From positions 1-60,172 of the forward strand of contig CAJTXX010000008.1 in the NCBI GenBank assembly GCA_910584145.1: 60,172 nt of DNA, read 5' to 3'. Source of the stretch: an uncultured Eggerthellaceae bacterium. GTDB taxonomy: Bacteria > Actinomycetota > Coriobacteriia > Coriobacteriales > Eggerthellaceae. Position numbers and translations under genes: made by a program. Shown here one piece after another: positions 13,117 through 21,349 of the stretch. A model generated the notes under the pieces. The model worked only from the letters and a program-made list of their open reading frames with translations, was not told the DNA's origin and searched no databases. The first letter of the stretch is position 1. Every line of letters begins with the position of its first letter.

Positions 13117-14142
13117 TCAAAGAACGAATACTGTGGCACGAGACGACCTGATTCCCATCGCAGCGAGAAACTGAGCTAGCCGACTGGTCGATTCCCCCGT
13201 ATAGCAGCTGAAAAACCATCTCAACTCGTCGAAGCCTTCGATACAGCTCCTCATCTCTAAGAAATACGGCATGTCCACCGCAGATAAGGAATGCCCAACC
13301 ACTACCACATCCCGGACTTCCGAAAGCATATCGAAGAAAGACGCATATGCTCTGATGATATCGGCCGTATTTTTCGTAAAATTTTCATGATACCAATTCA
13401 CCCAGTTTTGAGCCACCAGCAGCGCCGCTTCCAGCTTCTCACGCTTGGCGGCGCTCCTATAATGCGGTAACTGCGGGCGACGCCCATCCTCCATGCCAGC
13501 ATCGGGTGCATGGCCGAGCACCAAAGCGCCCTTCCCTTTCGCATCACGCTTCCCATGGATATAGGTGATGCGACTCTCGGGAATTCCGTAAACGCTCTCA
13601 AGGAATTCCGTGTAGTTGAAAGTCAGATATCGCGAGCTCTTCGAGAACATCTCTTCGAAAAGCGCCATGCGTTTTCCTGGCTGTAACGTGTTCACCCACA
13701 TATGGAACCGACGGGGAAGGTCGTGGACGATAGATTGTAGGGGCCACATCGTTTCCTCAGCCGCCGCGAACAAATCGGCCGCGGAAGCATCTTCGCTATA
13801 CGCATCGTATGCGTCGATCATGTCATCGAGGTTCGGCAGCATGCCGTATGTATTGATATGGGCAAGGTTGTTCTCGAAATCGCCCCAGAGATCATCCCCG
13901 ACGAGAGCCACCTCTAACGCTGCACGCAACTGGTTGCTCTTGCCGAGCGTGCTCCGGAAATCCCAGTACGACGATTTGACTCCGTGAGCCAGGTCGAAAC
14001 CATTGCCGATGACGAACAGCGTTTCAGGCGCACCGATGCCCGCAAGCGCAGAAGCATCCGCGAAAGGTAATCCTTGGGCGGCACATGCCTCCTCCACCGC
14101 ACGAGCAGCTGCCAATTTGCGCCCCGCGCCTTCATCCGCCAT
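13117..14142 (-). CDS. AbiH-family abortive-infection protein
   Basis: A 341-residue AbiH-like protein, a phage-defence family of unknown mechanism. The N-terminal signature LFVIGNGFDLAHGVKSSYWDFR is split here as LFVIGNGFDLAHG then KSSYWDFR; further family-type blocks are YLTFNYTEFLESVYGI, ITYIHGK and VVVGHSLSAVDMPYF. The ATG at 14142 (MADEGAGRK) was chosen with GAAGGG upstream; the frame stays open to 14199 with only weak start codons. It sits at the end of a line of small or broken minus-strand ORFs and converges with the GT-C-like gene. A role in defence is inferred from family and neighbours. Confidence 0.8.
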   Translation of the reverse strand: MADEGAGRKLAAARAVEEACAAQGLPFADASALAGIGAPETLFVIGNGFDLAHGVKSSYWDFRSTLGKSNQLRAALEVALVGDDLWGDFENNLAHINTYGMLPNLDDMIDAYDAYSEDASAADLFAAAEETMWPLQSIVHDLPRRFHMWVNTLQPGKRMALFEEMFSKSSRYLTFNYTEFLESVYGIPESRITYIHGKRDAKGKGALVLGHAPDAGMEDGRRPQLPHYRSAAKREKLEAALLVAQNWVNWYHENFTKNTADIIRAYASFFDMLSEVRDVVVVGHSLSAVDMPYFLEMRSCIEGFDELRWFFSCYTGESTSRLAQFLAAMGIRSSRATVFVL

Positions 14143-14189
14143 TGATGACCATCCCTTCGAATATAATCTACGCAAGCACGATATCGACA

Positions 14190-14327
14190 TCACCAACACC
14201 TATCATACCCGCCCTCCTCCTCGGCTAGCAGATACTCTATCAACCGCGCACGCGCCTCTTTCGCGGTAAGACAGTTCATGTAAGCAGCGATTCGCTGCCT
14301 CCTCGCCTCCGTCTCTTCCCTTTTCAC
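14190..14327 (-). CDS. Small ORF, 45 residues, translationally coupled (unrecognised)
   Basis: VKREETEARRQRIAAYMNCL then TAKEARARLIEYLLAEEEGG and YDRCW: a charged, helix-prone peptide. Its GTG (14327) overlaps the TGA of a preceding open stretch ending FLRDMEECEQQYEE as GTGA, the usual coupled arrangement. The preceding stretch has no visible start and merges into the broken DUF4065 gene, so this may be the tail of a decayed toxin-antitoxin operon rather than a working gene. It ends 47 bases before the abiH ATG. Confidence 0.35.
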   Translation of the reverse strand: MKREETEARRQRIAAYMNCLTAKEARARLIEYLLAEEEGGYDRCW

Positions 14328-14411
14328 TCTTCATACTGTTGCTCACACTCTTCCATATCGCGCAAGAATGCATTCACCGAGCCCGGCAACGCCTCGAAAG
14401 AGAGCGCTACC

Positions 14412-14585
14412 TTAGGGAATCACCGGCCCATTAATCTAAGCCTCAATTTGCTCAGAGAAAAGCGGCTCATCAACAGTAACGAGATGATACGCCTGCAAAT
14501 AGAGGGCGAGTTTTTGCACCTTCATCGTGAAGATATCATTCAGTTCAGATAAGATACGAGCAGCAATATCGATAGCCCTCTTCAT
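14412..14585 (-). pseudogene. Broken DUF4065 (Panacea/SocA-like antitoxin) gene
   Basis: A good ribosome binding site (GAGGAGG) precedes ATG 14585 and the peptide MKRAIDIAARILSELNDIFT, then MKVQKLALYLQAYHL and EPLFSEQIEA, which matches the start of DUF4065 proteins (antitoxin/chaperone-adaptor family). It then stops at TAG (14438-14436) where the family has a Trp, continues INGPVIP (family pattern RNGPV.P) and stops again at TAA (14414-14412). The conserved sequence beyond the first stop shows this is a nonsense-mutated remnant, not a short protein. Its ATG overlaps the stop of an upstream open stretch (ending GGMIRLRFKVAARGGIL), so it was once in an operon. Confidence 0.7.
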
Positions 14586-14843
14586 AGGATGCCTCCTCTC
14601 GCGGCTACCTTAAATCGCAGGCGAATCATGCCACCATCGCCAATACCATAGCGAGCAAGTCGGAGGTACGTACCAATATTGACGATTGAAAAGGGATTCG
14701 CCCTGGAAGCTGATCCTTCAGCATTCTGACAATCATATGTCGCTATAGCCCAAGTTCTGGGACAGCCCTGCGATGACCCTCAAGGACGATTCGACGCAAT
14801 AGAGCAATCTCGCGGCGCATCCCCTCCCTCCCCAATACGCAGA

Positions 14844-15545
14844 TCATGCCTCTTCATTCACCATGCGAGAAGAATCTTCCTTTTCCGCGTGGAGCATCCT
14901 CCAATTTAAAACAACATCGTTTAGGTCACCGTTAAATTGGACCATCCTTCCAAAGCTCAGAGTGCAGCACAGATCAAGTAACATCCAAATGGCGCCTGTT
15001 GCAAAGTACGCAGAGCAAACAACGACCAGAAGAAAGATACCGGTACCACGAATTAGCAGCTCATCGCCAAAAGCACCAGTGATCAAACTGATCGACAGGC
15101 TACCAAACCCAAGGATCAGCACACTAAAGGCTCTCTTTTGAAATATCTCCTTTGATCTTTGCCTATCCCTGAGGAAAAGCTCTGTTCTGGTCTGTAGATA
15201 TTCGAACTGCTCCTTATAGCGTACATCCATCCCATTGAACTGTTCAACGAGATGCCGCAGACGCATTATCCTCGCGTTTTCTTTCTTTATACTCCACTGG
15301 AGACTGTCACTCTTCTCATAAAACATCAGCAAAAAGAGGCACCCGGTACATACAGCTATTGCAATATATGCCTCAATGTTGCGCCCACAAAGCAAAAGAG
15401 CGATATATGCAATTGCCGACAAGACCGCACAGTAGAAAATCACGCGTTGCTTAAGGGGGACATTTTTCCGCCATCGTTCCCATATTTTCCCATCCACGAA
15501 ATCGCGGCTAGCCTCCATCCAGGCTCGGTAATAGGTCAGCAGCAT
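14844..15545 (-). CDS. Four-helix membrane protein, possibly SLATT-like effector
   Basis: A 233-residue protein with two adjacent membrane helices (about residues 35-80: FYCAVLSAIAYIALLLC and AYIAIAVCTGCLFLLMF), a central charged helical segment (KKENARIMRLRHLVEQF and on), then two more helices (AFSVLILGFGSLSISLI and GTGIFLLVVVCSAYFAT). No enzyme motif is seen. A pair of N-terminal helices followed by a helical domain resembles the SLATT class of defence-associated membrane effectors, but I cannot confirm membership. The second of two ATGs (15545) fits the AAAGGAG best (6-base spacing); 15548 is the alternative. It lies downstream of the retron RT on the same strand, so it may be its membrane partner. 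Confidence 0.5.
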   Translation of the reverse strand: MLLTYYRAWMEASRDFVDGKIWERWRKNVPLKQRVIFYCAVLSAIAYIALLLCGRNIEAYIAIAVCTGCLFLLMFYEKSDSLQWSIKKENARIMRLRHLVEQFNGMDVRYKEQFEYLQTRTELFLRDRQRSKEIFQKRAFSVLILGFGSLSISLITGAFGDELLIRGTGIFLLVVVCSAYFATGAIWMLLDLCCTLSFGRMVQFNGDLNDVVLNWRMLHAEKEDSSRMVNEEA

Positions 15546-16191
15546 CATTTGCTCCTTTCTCCAAAAAACTATGTCCGCGAATGCGGCAAAAAGACAGCAG
15601 ATGTTCTTAGCATAGCCATATCTCATGATATGAACGTACCATTATTAGTACTTTCAATATCCATGGTTATGCTATGGCATCAGGGCTTTTTCGAGTTCGT
15701 TTCCGCAGCTCAAACGATTCTCTTTGACCGCGTGCTTTCTTCAATTCAACTACCCAGACCATACGATCAAGCTTGCCATGATTAATCGCTTACTTTCTTT
15801 GAGCTTGCAAGAAATACGGAGCAATAGGGAAACTGGACCACCGGAAGCCTCAATAGCACCATCACAACAAACAGCGCATGAGTTCGACAATGCATATGCA
15901 GCGGTGTTGCTCTCCCGCACTCAGCCTTTGATACATCTGCATCATGACGGAAATCGTACACAACTTTCTGGAAGCAACCAAAATGGAGAAAACTAGACAG
16001 CAGAGGCGCAGGCATCGTAAATCAACCCTTGCGATTTCTTTATTTGTCCCTGCATGACAGCACCGCCCATCCATGCCCAACCATGTTCGCTTTAAGGTCG
16101 ATTTACCAAGAGCACCGAGGAACGCTACCTATGTTCATTCGCGTCTAAACATGAATCGTATCGTTGAATCAATTCCCGCTCTCTATCTACT
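15546..16191. other. AT-rich gap between the retron gene and the membrane protein gene; no gene recognised
   Basis: About 645 bases with several short open frames on both strands, none with a convincing start plus ribosome binding site or recognisable family. No terminator hairpin with a T-run is obvious. It could hold an unrecognised RNA, an IS scar or a decayed gene. Confidence 0.4.
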
Positions 16192-17865
16192 TCAAATAGC
16201 TTTTTCTATCTGGCTTCTATTTACTACCTTCTTTATCGGAACAAACCGACCATCCCTATCATATGTTCCATCCCCGCTCCCTTTTGTTATTACCCCAATA
16301 ACATCCCCTCGAACGTTCATTACAGGACCGCCGCTCATTCCCTTTATAAAAGCCCTATCAACCACTATCTCGTTCTCAAGAACGTCAGCGATACGCGCCT
16401 CAATTCGCCGCAGTTGCCTTAGTCCATCCGCATAACCATACGCCGTAATAACCTCTCCTATCTGCGCGTTGTACGTACAATCTGAAGCTAGTCCCGGAAT
16501 ATGCCTGAATTCGTCCGAAGATTCGTAGATAGCGCTATCTAACAGCGCATTATCTTTGAGCTTTTCAAATTCAAGAAGCACATCGCAACCCGCACCTGTC
16601 ACATCGAAAACAGAATCGTCATCGTATATCACTCCGGACATTTTTAGGCCCGGATCTTTAAAGCAATGGCGCGCTGTAACAAGCAAACCGCCCTTTATCA
16701 CAAAGGCCGTACCTCGCGTCGCATATTGATGAGTGTCGCTTTTACCCGCCAAACGAAATGCGCAATCGCAGTCTGTTTGCAAAATCGATCGTTCAGGAAC
16801 CATTTCAGGAACATCTACACCTGCTATTTCATTCAGGCTGGTCCACAGCATCTGCAAAGAACGCGAATGCCTCTTGTTTACTCGAATAATCATCGAATAG
16901 TAGCTGAGTAAACCATAGATATGATTCACAAATGCGGATTCATCAAAACAATCTTCTTCAGAGAAAAAACGACCATAATAGCGTCTCGCCCTCGCATACT
17001 GGACATATCGTCTTGCAGCTTTTTCCGCACCATGATTGCTCCAGAAGTGAAACAGATTTCTTAAATATCGGTAATCTGATCGGCGGAAGTTGCATTTCTT
17101 GTTTACGACTATCCCCGTAACAACTTGACGTGCTCCGTATTTAAAAATCCCTGCTTTTGACATATTGATTCTAAATCCGTTCGAGACAATTATGCCCTCA
17201 ATCACTTCACTTATTGAAACGCCACCTGCATCAGAAGGCATCGCAATGCAGGCGGTAGCCCCCTTAATCGTAGATGAGAAAGTTATATCGTCCGCGTATC
17301 TCGTGTATTTCATTCGATGATCACGAGCAAAGCGAAGTAGCGCTTTATCTAATCCCAGACAAATCATATTACTCAGAATAGGAGAGGTAGGAGCACCTTG
17401 AGGAAGCGAGCCATGATAACAAACCAAATTAGTCAAAACATTAACAACCTCACTAGGAAACCTGAATGGGGTATTCTTAAAAAGCCCATGCACCCTACTG
17501 GCAGTAATTGATGGGAAGAAATCCTCTAGATCAATTTTGACCACTTCTCTTTTGCATACATGCTGAACTGCATTTGTAGCAATGCTTCTTTTTTCCACAA
17601 ATCCATGAACGGAGTCCGGTAAGCGCATTGTGTATATTTCACTGATAGCGTGCGCGATCTTACGCTGTAGCATCTTTAACTTTGGTGCAGGCGCTTCGAT
17701 TAATCGCGTATCTTGGCCATTTCTTTTTGGAATGCGATATGATTTATAGAAATCTTTTCCCGAATATGCGAAAAAAGTAAGCTCTTTCAGCGGAATGCCG
17801 AGATACTCAGCTAACTCTGTTTTTGACCCTATCTCCAAAAAACGATTCCGCACTTCACGAGCCAC
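16192..17865 (-). CDS. Retron-type reverse transcriptase fused to a trypsin-like serine protease
   Basis: A 557-residue two-domain protein. Residues about 20-330 are a bacterial RT with both retron hallmarks, NAVQH (NAXXH motif, 98-102) and VTG (249-251), plus DLEDFFPS (112), LPQGAPTSP (154) and the catalytic YADD (190-193). Residues about 360-557 are a trypsin-fold protease with a plausible triad: TARHC (His 400), LLDSAIY (Asp 443) and GMSGGPV (Ser 511). The start was set at GTG 17865 because AAGGAG lies 7 bases upstream and retron RTs begin about 25 residues before this core; an open frame continues to 18042 but has no Shine-Dalgarno and crosses inverted repeats typical of retron RNA. In retrons the RT copies a structured RNA and holds the effector inactive; here the protease would be the effector. 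Confidence 0.88.
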   Translation of the reverse strand: MAREVRNRFLEIGSKTELAEYLGIPLKELTFFAYSGKDFYKSYRIPKRNGQDTRLIEAPAPKLKMLQRKIAHAISEIYTMRLPDSVHGFVEKRSIATNAVQHVCKREVVKIDLEDFFPSITASRVHGLFKNTPFRFPSEVVNVLTNLVCYHGSLPQGAPTSPILSNMICLGLDKALLRFARDHRMKYTRYADDITFSSTIKGATACIAMPSDAGGVSISEVIEGIIVSNGFRINMSKAGIFKYGARQVVTGIVVNKKCNFRRSDYRYLRNLFHFWSNHGAEKAARRYVQYARARRYYGRFFSEEDCFDESAFVNHIYGLLSYYSMIIRVNKRHSRSLQMLWTSLNEIAGVDVPEMVPERSILQTDCDCAFRLAGKSDTHQYATRGTAFVIKGGLLVTARHCFKDPGLKMSGVIYDDDSVFDVTGAGCDVLLEFEKLKDNALLDSAIYESSDEFRHIPGLASDCTYNAQIGEVITAYGYADGLRQLRRIEARIADVLENEIVVDRAFIKGMSGGPVMNVRGDVIGVITKGSGDGTYDRDGRFVPIKKVVNRSQIEKAI

Positions 17866-17874
17866 GGCGGGACT

Positions 17875-18070
17875 CCTTCCGGTCAGTTCTAAGGCAAGAA
17901 AGCGTAATACTATACCTCTTAGAACTGTACGCCTGATCTGACTCGACATTACAGTGCGAATGCGATGCACATTCAAAATCCGAGCCCCACCGCAACTAGA
18001 CAGCAGCATACAAAATTGGCTACGAGGATCCACTCTTCTCATAAAAACTTCATGCTAACTGTAAAAAAGG
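17875..18070 (-). ncRNA. Candidate retron msr-msd RNA
   Basis: This stretch directly precedes the reset RT start. At its 5' end CCTTTTTTACAGTT (18070-18057) leads into TTAGC, which resembles the branching-guanosine context (AGC, G at 18055). At its 3' end AACTGACCGGAAGG (17888-17875) can pair with that 5' segment, 11 pairs around a 3-base mismatch, as a1/a2 would. Inside are a perfect 10-bp inverted repeat CAGTTCTAAG/CTTAGAACTG (17884-17893 and 17918-17927) and weaker stems (for example GAATG/CATTC near 17960). The 3' arm overlaps the RT ribosome binding site and competes with the 10-bp stem. Boundaries are a hypothesis from reading, not folding software. Confidence 0.4.
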
Positions 18071-18195
18071 TTTCAGAAAGTCATACTTTGTCAATTATTA
18101 GCGATTAATTACAAAAGGCAGTATAGCCTTAGCCGTATTTTGGAGTGTCGCAGTTTCTATCATCAAGGCGCCTTCCTCTCAAGCAAACGACAGGA

Positions 18196-18860
18196 GGTGG
18201 TCGCCTTGAATGGGGGAGGGGGGGGTTCGCGCATATCGGCCTCGCTATGCACAAGGTCATCGAGGACATGCCCGGCGAGAACAAGAGCATCTCCGCCATA
18301 GCGCAGAAGATAGGGGTCGACCTTACGAGCATATCGAAGGAGCCGAGAGGAACAGGAGATGCGAGAGCATCTCCACCCACAAGGTCACGGACAAAAAAAG
18401 ATTGCGCCTATTACCGTGCTTACAAAGCGAGCGTCCTTTGCGACAACGGATGCCGCATCAGATATCGCAAGGGTTGCATGACGGACTACACCGCGATCTG
18501 CACAGATTACGAGAAATTCGCATGCGAGAGGCCCTCGCGGGCTCCCCATGCATACAACAGCTGCCGAGACCTCACAGCCCCAAGCGATACCGCTATTCCG
18601 CTAATGCAGCCGAGATGCTATCGCAAGCACATGTAAGGGAGTCCCACGAGGGCCTCTTTGCCACAGGCGATGAGCTCTCGCGCAGATGGGCCACATCGTC
18701 AATGAGGGCTTCGCTCTGGGGCAGTCTGCACACCGCGCCCTAGAGGCGCGGATGATGCCAATGAGCGAGAGGACCTTCTATCGCTATGTGGAGAGCGGTG
18801 CGATCGGTGTCATATCCCTTGAGCTGGCCAAAAGATGAAGCACACGAAGCGATACCTCAT
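18196..18860 (+). pseudogene. Decayed IS30-family transposase, N-terminal half
   Basis: The frame reading HIGLAMHKVIEDMPGENKSI then SAIAQKIGVDLTSISKE is the IS30 helix-turn-helix region (regulator of which strand is cut). It continues through cysteine-rich YRAYKASVLCDNGCRIRY and YEKFACER, shifts frame near 18610-18640, and resumes as SERTFYRYVESGAIGVISLE LAKR before a stop at 18836. The DDE catalytic half is missing. This is a scar between the retron and the MBL gene. Confidence 0.75.
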
Positions 18861-20005
18861 CAAGAGTACCAGCATTCGATCACGAGCTCGGTTGATTGTT
18901 CCTGCGTTACGACAAATGGAAATAACCCGCGTTCTGCATAGTCGCGCAAAACTTTATTTGACGGATGATCCCTTGTATATCCAGCTGAGATAACCGGTAT
19001 CATCGATTCATCAAGAAAGACTTCATTAAAGTTATGATATGAACCATGATGGGGGATTTGAATGCATCCGACTTCATCAGGGAACAGCACATTTTGATCA
19101 GAGAGCGATTCTAGCAGCGCCTCCCAATCCGTTTTTCTACTGGCCTCGAAATCCCCCAGATAGAGACATCCTGCCGAAAAAAGGCGCCCAAAATAGATGC
19201 ACTGGCTCTTTTTGGCGGTAAAATACCCTTCGATTCTTGCTTTAGCATTGCCCCCTTTATAAGGCCCCGAGAATACCGCCATTGAATTGGCGTTGATACC
19301 ACCGCGCACCTTTTTATAGGCAGCCCGTGCGCGCCTTATAGTGCCCTTATCGCCCTCCCTCAAGGCCTTGAGAACGTCTGCCATACTATTAATATCATCT
19401 TCCTTCAGATAATGCTCGAATTCGCGTTTGCGGCTAGAATGCTCAACATTGAAGGGAATATATCTCCACCAATCACACAAAGGAATTTCTTCACCTGCTT
19501 GTATTCTATCTCCACCAATCACTTCGGTCCGCTCCCGCAAAAAGGGCCTCGTGTCAAGATCCTTCGGTTCAACAAAGATTACCCTAGCCTCCTGGTTAAG
19601 TTCGCGAACAGCGCTACGGGGATCCTCGGTCATCTTCCTAATAAATTCACTGTCCTGGTTCAGGTCTCCACCCGCGCGCTTTCCCTCCTCTGATGCCTTC
19701 TTAAGGAGTAGAATGCACTTCTCGCTATCATCCAAAAAAGGAAGGTAGATTTTTCCGATTTTGCAACCACGCAACAATTCTTCTAAGCCGTTGATGTGGT
19801 CGGTATCCAGATGCGATAAAAACACAATGTCGATCCTTTCATCACCAGAGGGAAAAGCCTGCTTGACCCTTCCTTGCAAGGAAAAGCTACTCGATCGCCC
19901 CGAAACGCTGCCGCAATCGTAAACGACATTTACTCCATATGGAAATCGTTCAATATAGAATGCTCCTTGACCAACAGGGACGAAAATACGCCTCATAATA
20001 CCCAC
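18860..20005 (-). CDS. ComEC/Rec2-like MBL-fold metallohydrolase
   Basis: A 381-residue stand-alone metallo-beta-lactamase-fold protein of the ComEC-like branch. Metal-binding motifs are FLSHLDTDHINGL (about 63-75), GCLYLGDFEASRK (about 280-292) and IPHHGSYHNFNEVF (about 316-329). No signal peptide or membrane helix is seen, so it should act in the cytoplasm. Similar proteins occur in defence islands beside proteases and RTs; substrate unknown. GTG 20005 fits GGGGAGGG (6-base spacing) better than the ATG at 19996, which is the alternative start. It is in the same orientation as the retron gene and was probably its operon neighbour before the IS30 insertion. Confidence 0.75.
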   Translation of the reverse strand: MGIMRRIFVPVGQGAFYIERFPYGVNVVYDCGSVSGRSSSFSLQGRVKQAFPSGDERIDIVFLSHLDTDHINGLEELLRGCKIGKIYLPFLDDSEKCILLLKKASEEGKRAGGDLNQDSEFIRKMTEDPRSAVRELNQEARVIFVEPKDLDTRPFLRERTEVIGGDRIQAGEEIPLCDWWRYIPFNVEHSSRKREFEHYLKEDDINSMADVLKALREGDKGTIRRARAAYKKVRGGINANSMAVFSGPYKGGNAKARIEGYFTAKKSQCIYFGRLFSAGCLYLGDFEASRKTDWEALLESLSDQNVLFPDEVGCIQIPHHGSYHNFNEVFLDESMIPVISAGYTRDHPSNKVLRDYAERGLFPFVVTQEQSTELVIECWYS

Positions 20006-20033
20006 AGCAACCCTCCCCAATCACTTACTTCAG

Positions 20034-20050
20034 CCTAGTATTAAACTAGG
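20034..20050. promoter_or_regulatory. Palindrome over the likely promoter of the MBL gene
   Basis: CCTAGT-ATTAA-ACTAGG is a perfect 6-bp inverted repeat with a 5-base centre, about 30 bases upstream of the MBL-fold gene start. On the minus strand it contains TAATAC, a possible -10 element. This looks like a repressor site; no regulator gene adjoins it. Confidence 0.4.
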
Positions 20051-20419
20051 TTCTAATGCGAGCTTAGAGCCCAGATATCACAGCGGTGCTAATCTCTATC
20101 TTTCTTGATACTCCCCTGATCTCTCCCTGCTATCCTTCCTCGCCTTTAACTCATCAGTTAAGGTGCACTGTTCACCGAGGTCGGCTTTTATACCACGAGC
20201 ATCCGAAAGGATATCAATCCAATAATCCACATCAACAATGGCTCAAAATCGAATCCTTCCTCCACAGGCATTAAATATACAAGCTCTCAGAACAAAGTGA
20301 AGTTTTAAACGCATGCTCTCTCTTACCTTGATTCTTCTTGAGACAAAGAGTTGAACCATTGCCGGTCCGATCAGGAGGGCGTATTGTGCGCTAACGGAAC
20401 GAGAAGATCGGAAGGGTTA
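20051..20419. other. Intergenic stretch without recognised genes
   Basis: Only short frames without ribosome binding sites are present. The stretch lies between the MBL gene and an IS3 remnant and is probably transposon-scar DNA. Confidence 0.5.
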
Positions 20420-21060
20420 AAGCTCTATCACTCACGCCGAAACTGATTACGGACAGCAGAGGGGCACCATAGCAAAGCACAAGGACACGCCACACGAAGC
20501 GACAGCCCTCAATCAGACTGATCTGGAGAACGCATGCCTCAAGGTGGTGTTGGCCGACCTAAAAGCGGCAGGCCGGAACCCGGCTTCGACCTCGAACAGG
20601 AAGAATGCCGAGCTAGGCGAACGATTGGGGCAGAAGACCGGCTGCGCCCTCCATGAAATCATCCGCTTCTTGGAGATATCGAAGAACCCTTGCGAATGCT
20701 ATTGAGCCCGTCTTGGAAAGATAGGCCACAGTGATGGAGAAAGGACGCGAAATCGCGCCTGCGGCATCTTCACAGAGAGCAGAGGGCCTTATGGCTACCA
20801 GCGCACCCATACGGCTCTGAGCCCTGATGGCCTGCGCATATCATGGCAGACAGCCCGACGAATGATACGTAAAGGGGACGCGGTCGCCTTGGCAGCACCC
20901 CAACACGCTCCATCCTACCGCAGAACCCGCTATCGCCCACCAATTAAGATCGAGGAATACGGGCGTTATGACATCGTCCGATCCATGTCAACGGAAGATT
21001 CATATTCAGCAACGCTGTGCACAGCAGCTTCTTCAGAAAACTCGGAAATGGGCCCATCCA
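20420..21060 (+). pseudogene. Decayed IS3-family transposase remnant
   Basis: The frame at about 20518-20704 reads DLENACLKVVLADLKAAGRN then PASTSNRKNAELGERLGQKT and EIIRFLEISKNPCECY before a stop; this is the IS3/IS150-type orfA-orfB junction region. Further fragments in shifted frames (YGYQRTHTALSPDGLRIS, TARRMIRKGDAV, VRSMSTEDS, SFFRKLGNG) follow the order of orfB, but the DDE core is largely gone. Several stops and frameshifts make it inactive. The DNA from 21061 to the neuB-like stop at 21350 holds no recognisable gene. Confidence 0.7.
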
Positions 21061-21349
21061 TGAATGAAGCTGGATAGCTCAAAACCACAAGAGGCTCAAC
21101 CGCAAACCTCAAACTACGCTAATGGAGCCAGCAAAAACTTGATCGGGGAATCACTGGGTCGAGAAGCCCGAACGCATAGAATGGAAATCTTGAGCTTATC
21201 GACTTGCCCGGTGATGCAAGCAAGCATCCATGATCATCTATCTGCAGTAATCAACCAAAGCGACAACACTTCCACCTATTGCACTTGGAGTAGAAATTCT
21301 TGCTTCGCTTTCGAATTGTAGATACAAAGGATTCTGGACGCTACGGCAT

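Noticed and set aside
15627..16080. Short ORFs (such as MPAPLLSSFLHFG and MGMDGRCCHAG) between the retron gene and the membrane gene
   Set aside because: No ribosome binding sites, overlapping frames and no recognisable family.
17866..18042. 59-residue N-terminal extension of the RT starting MRRVDPRSQF
   Set aside because: No Shine-Dalgarno, crosses inverted repeats, and retron RTs normally start near the GTG at 17865.
18089..18094. TTGACA as -35 of the retron RNA promoter
   Set aside because: No -10-like hexamer at suitable spacing on the minus strand, so not called.
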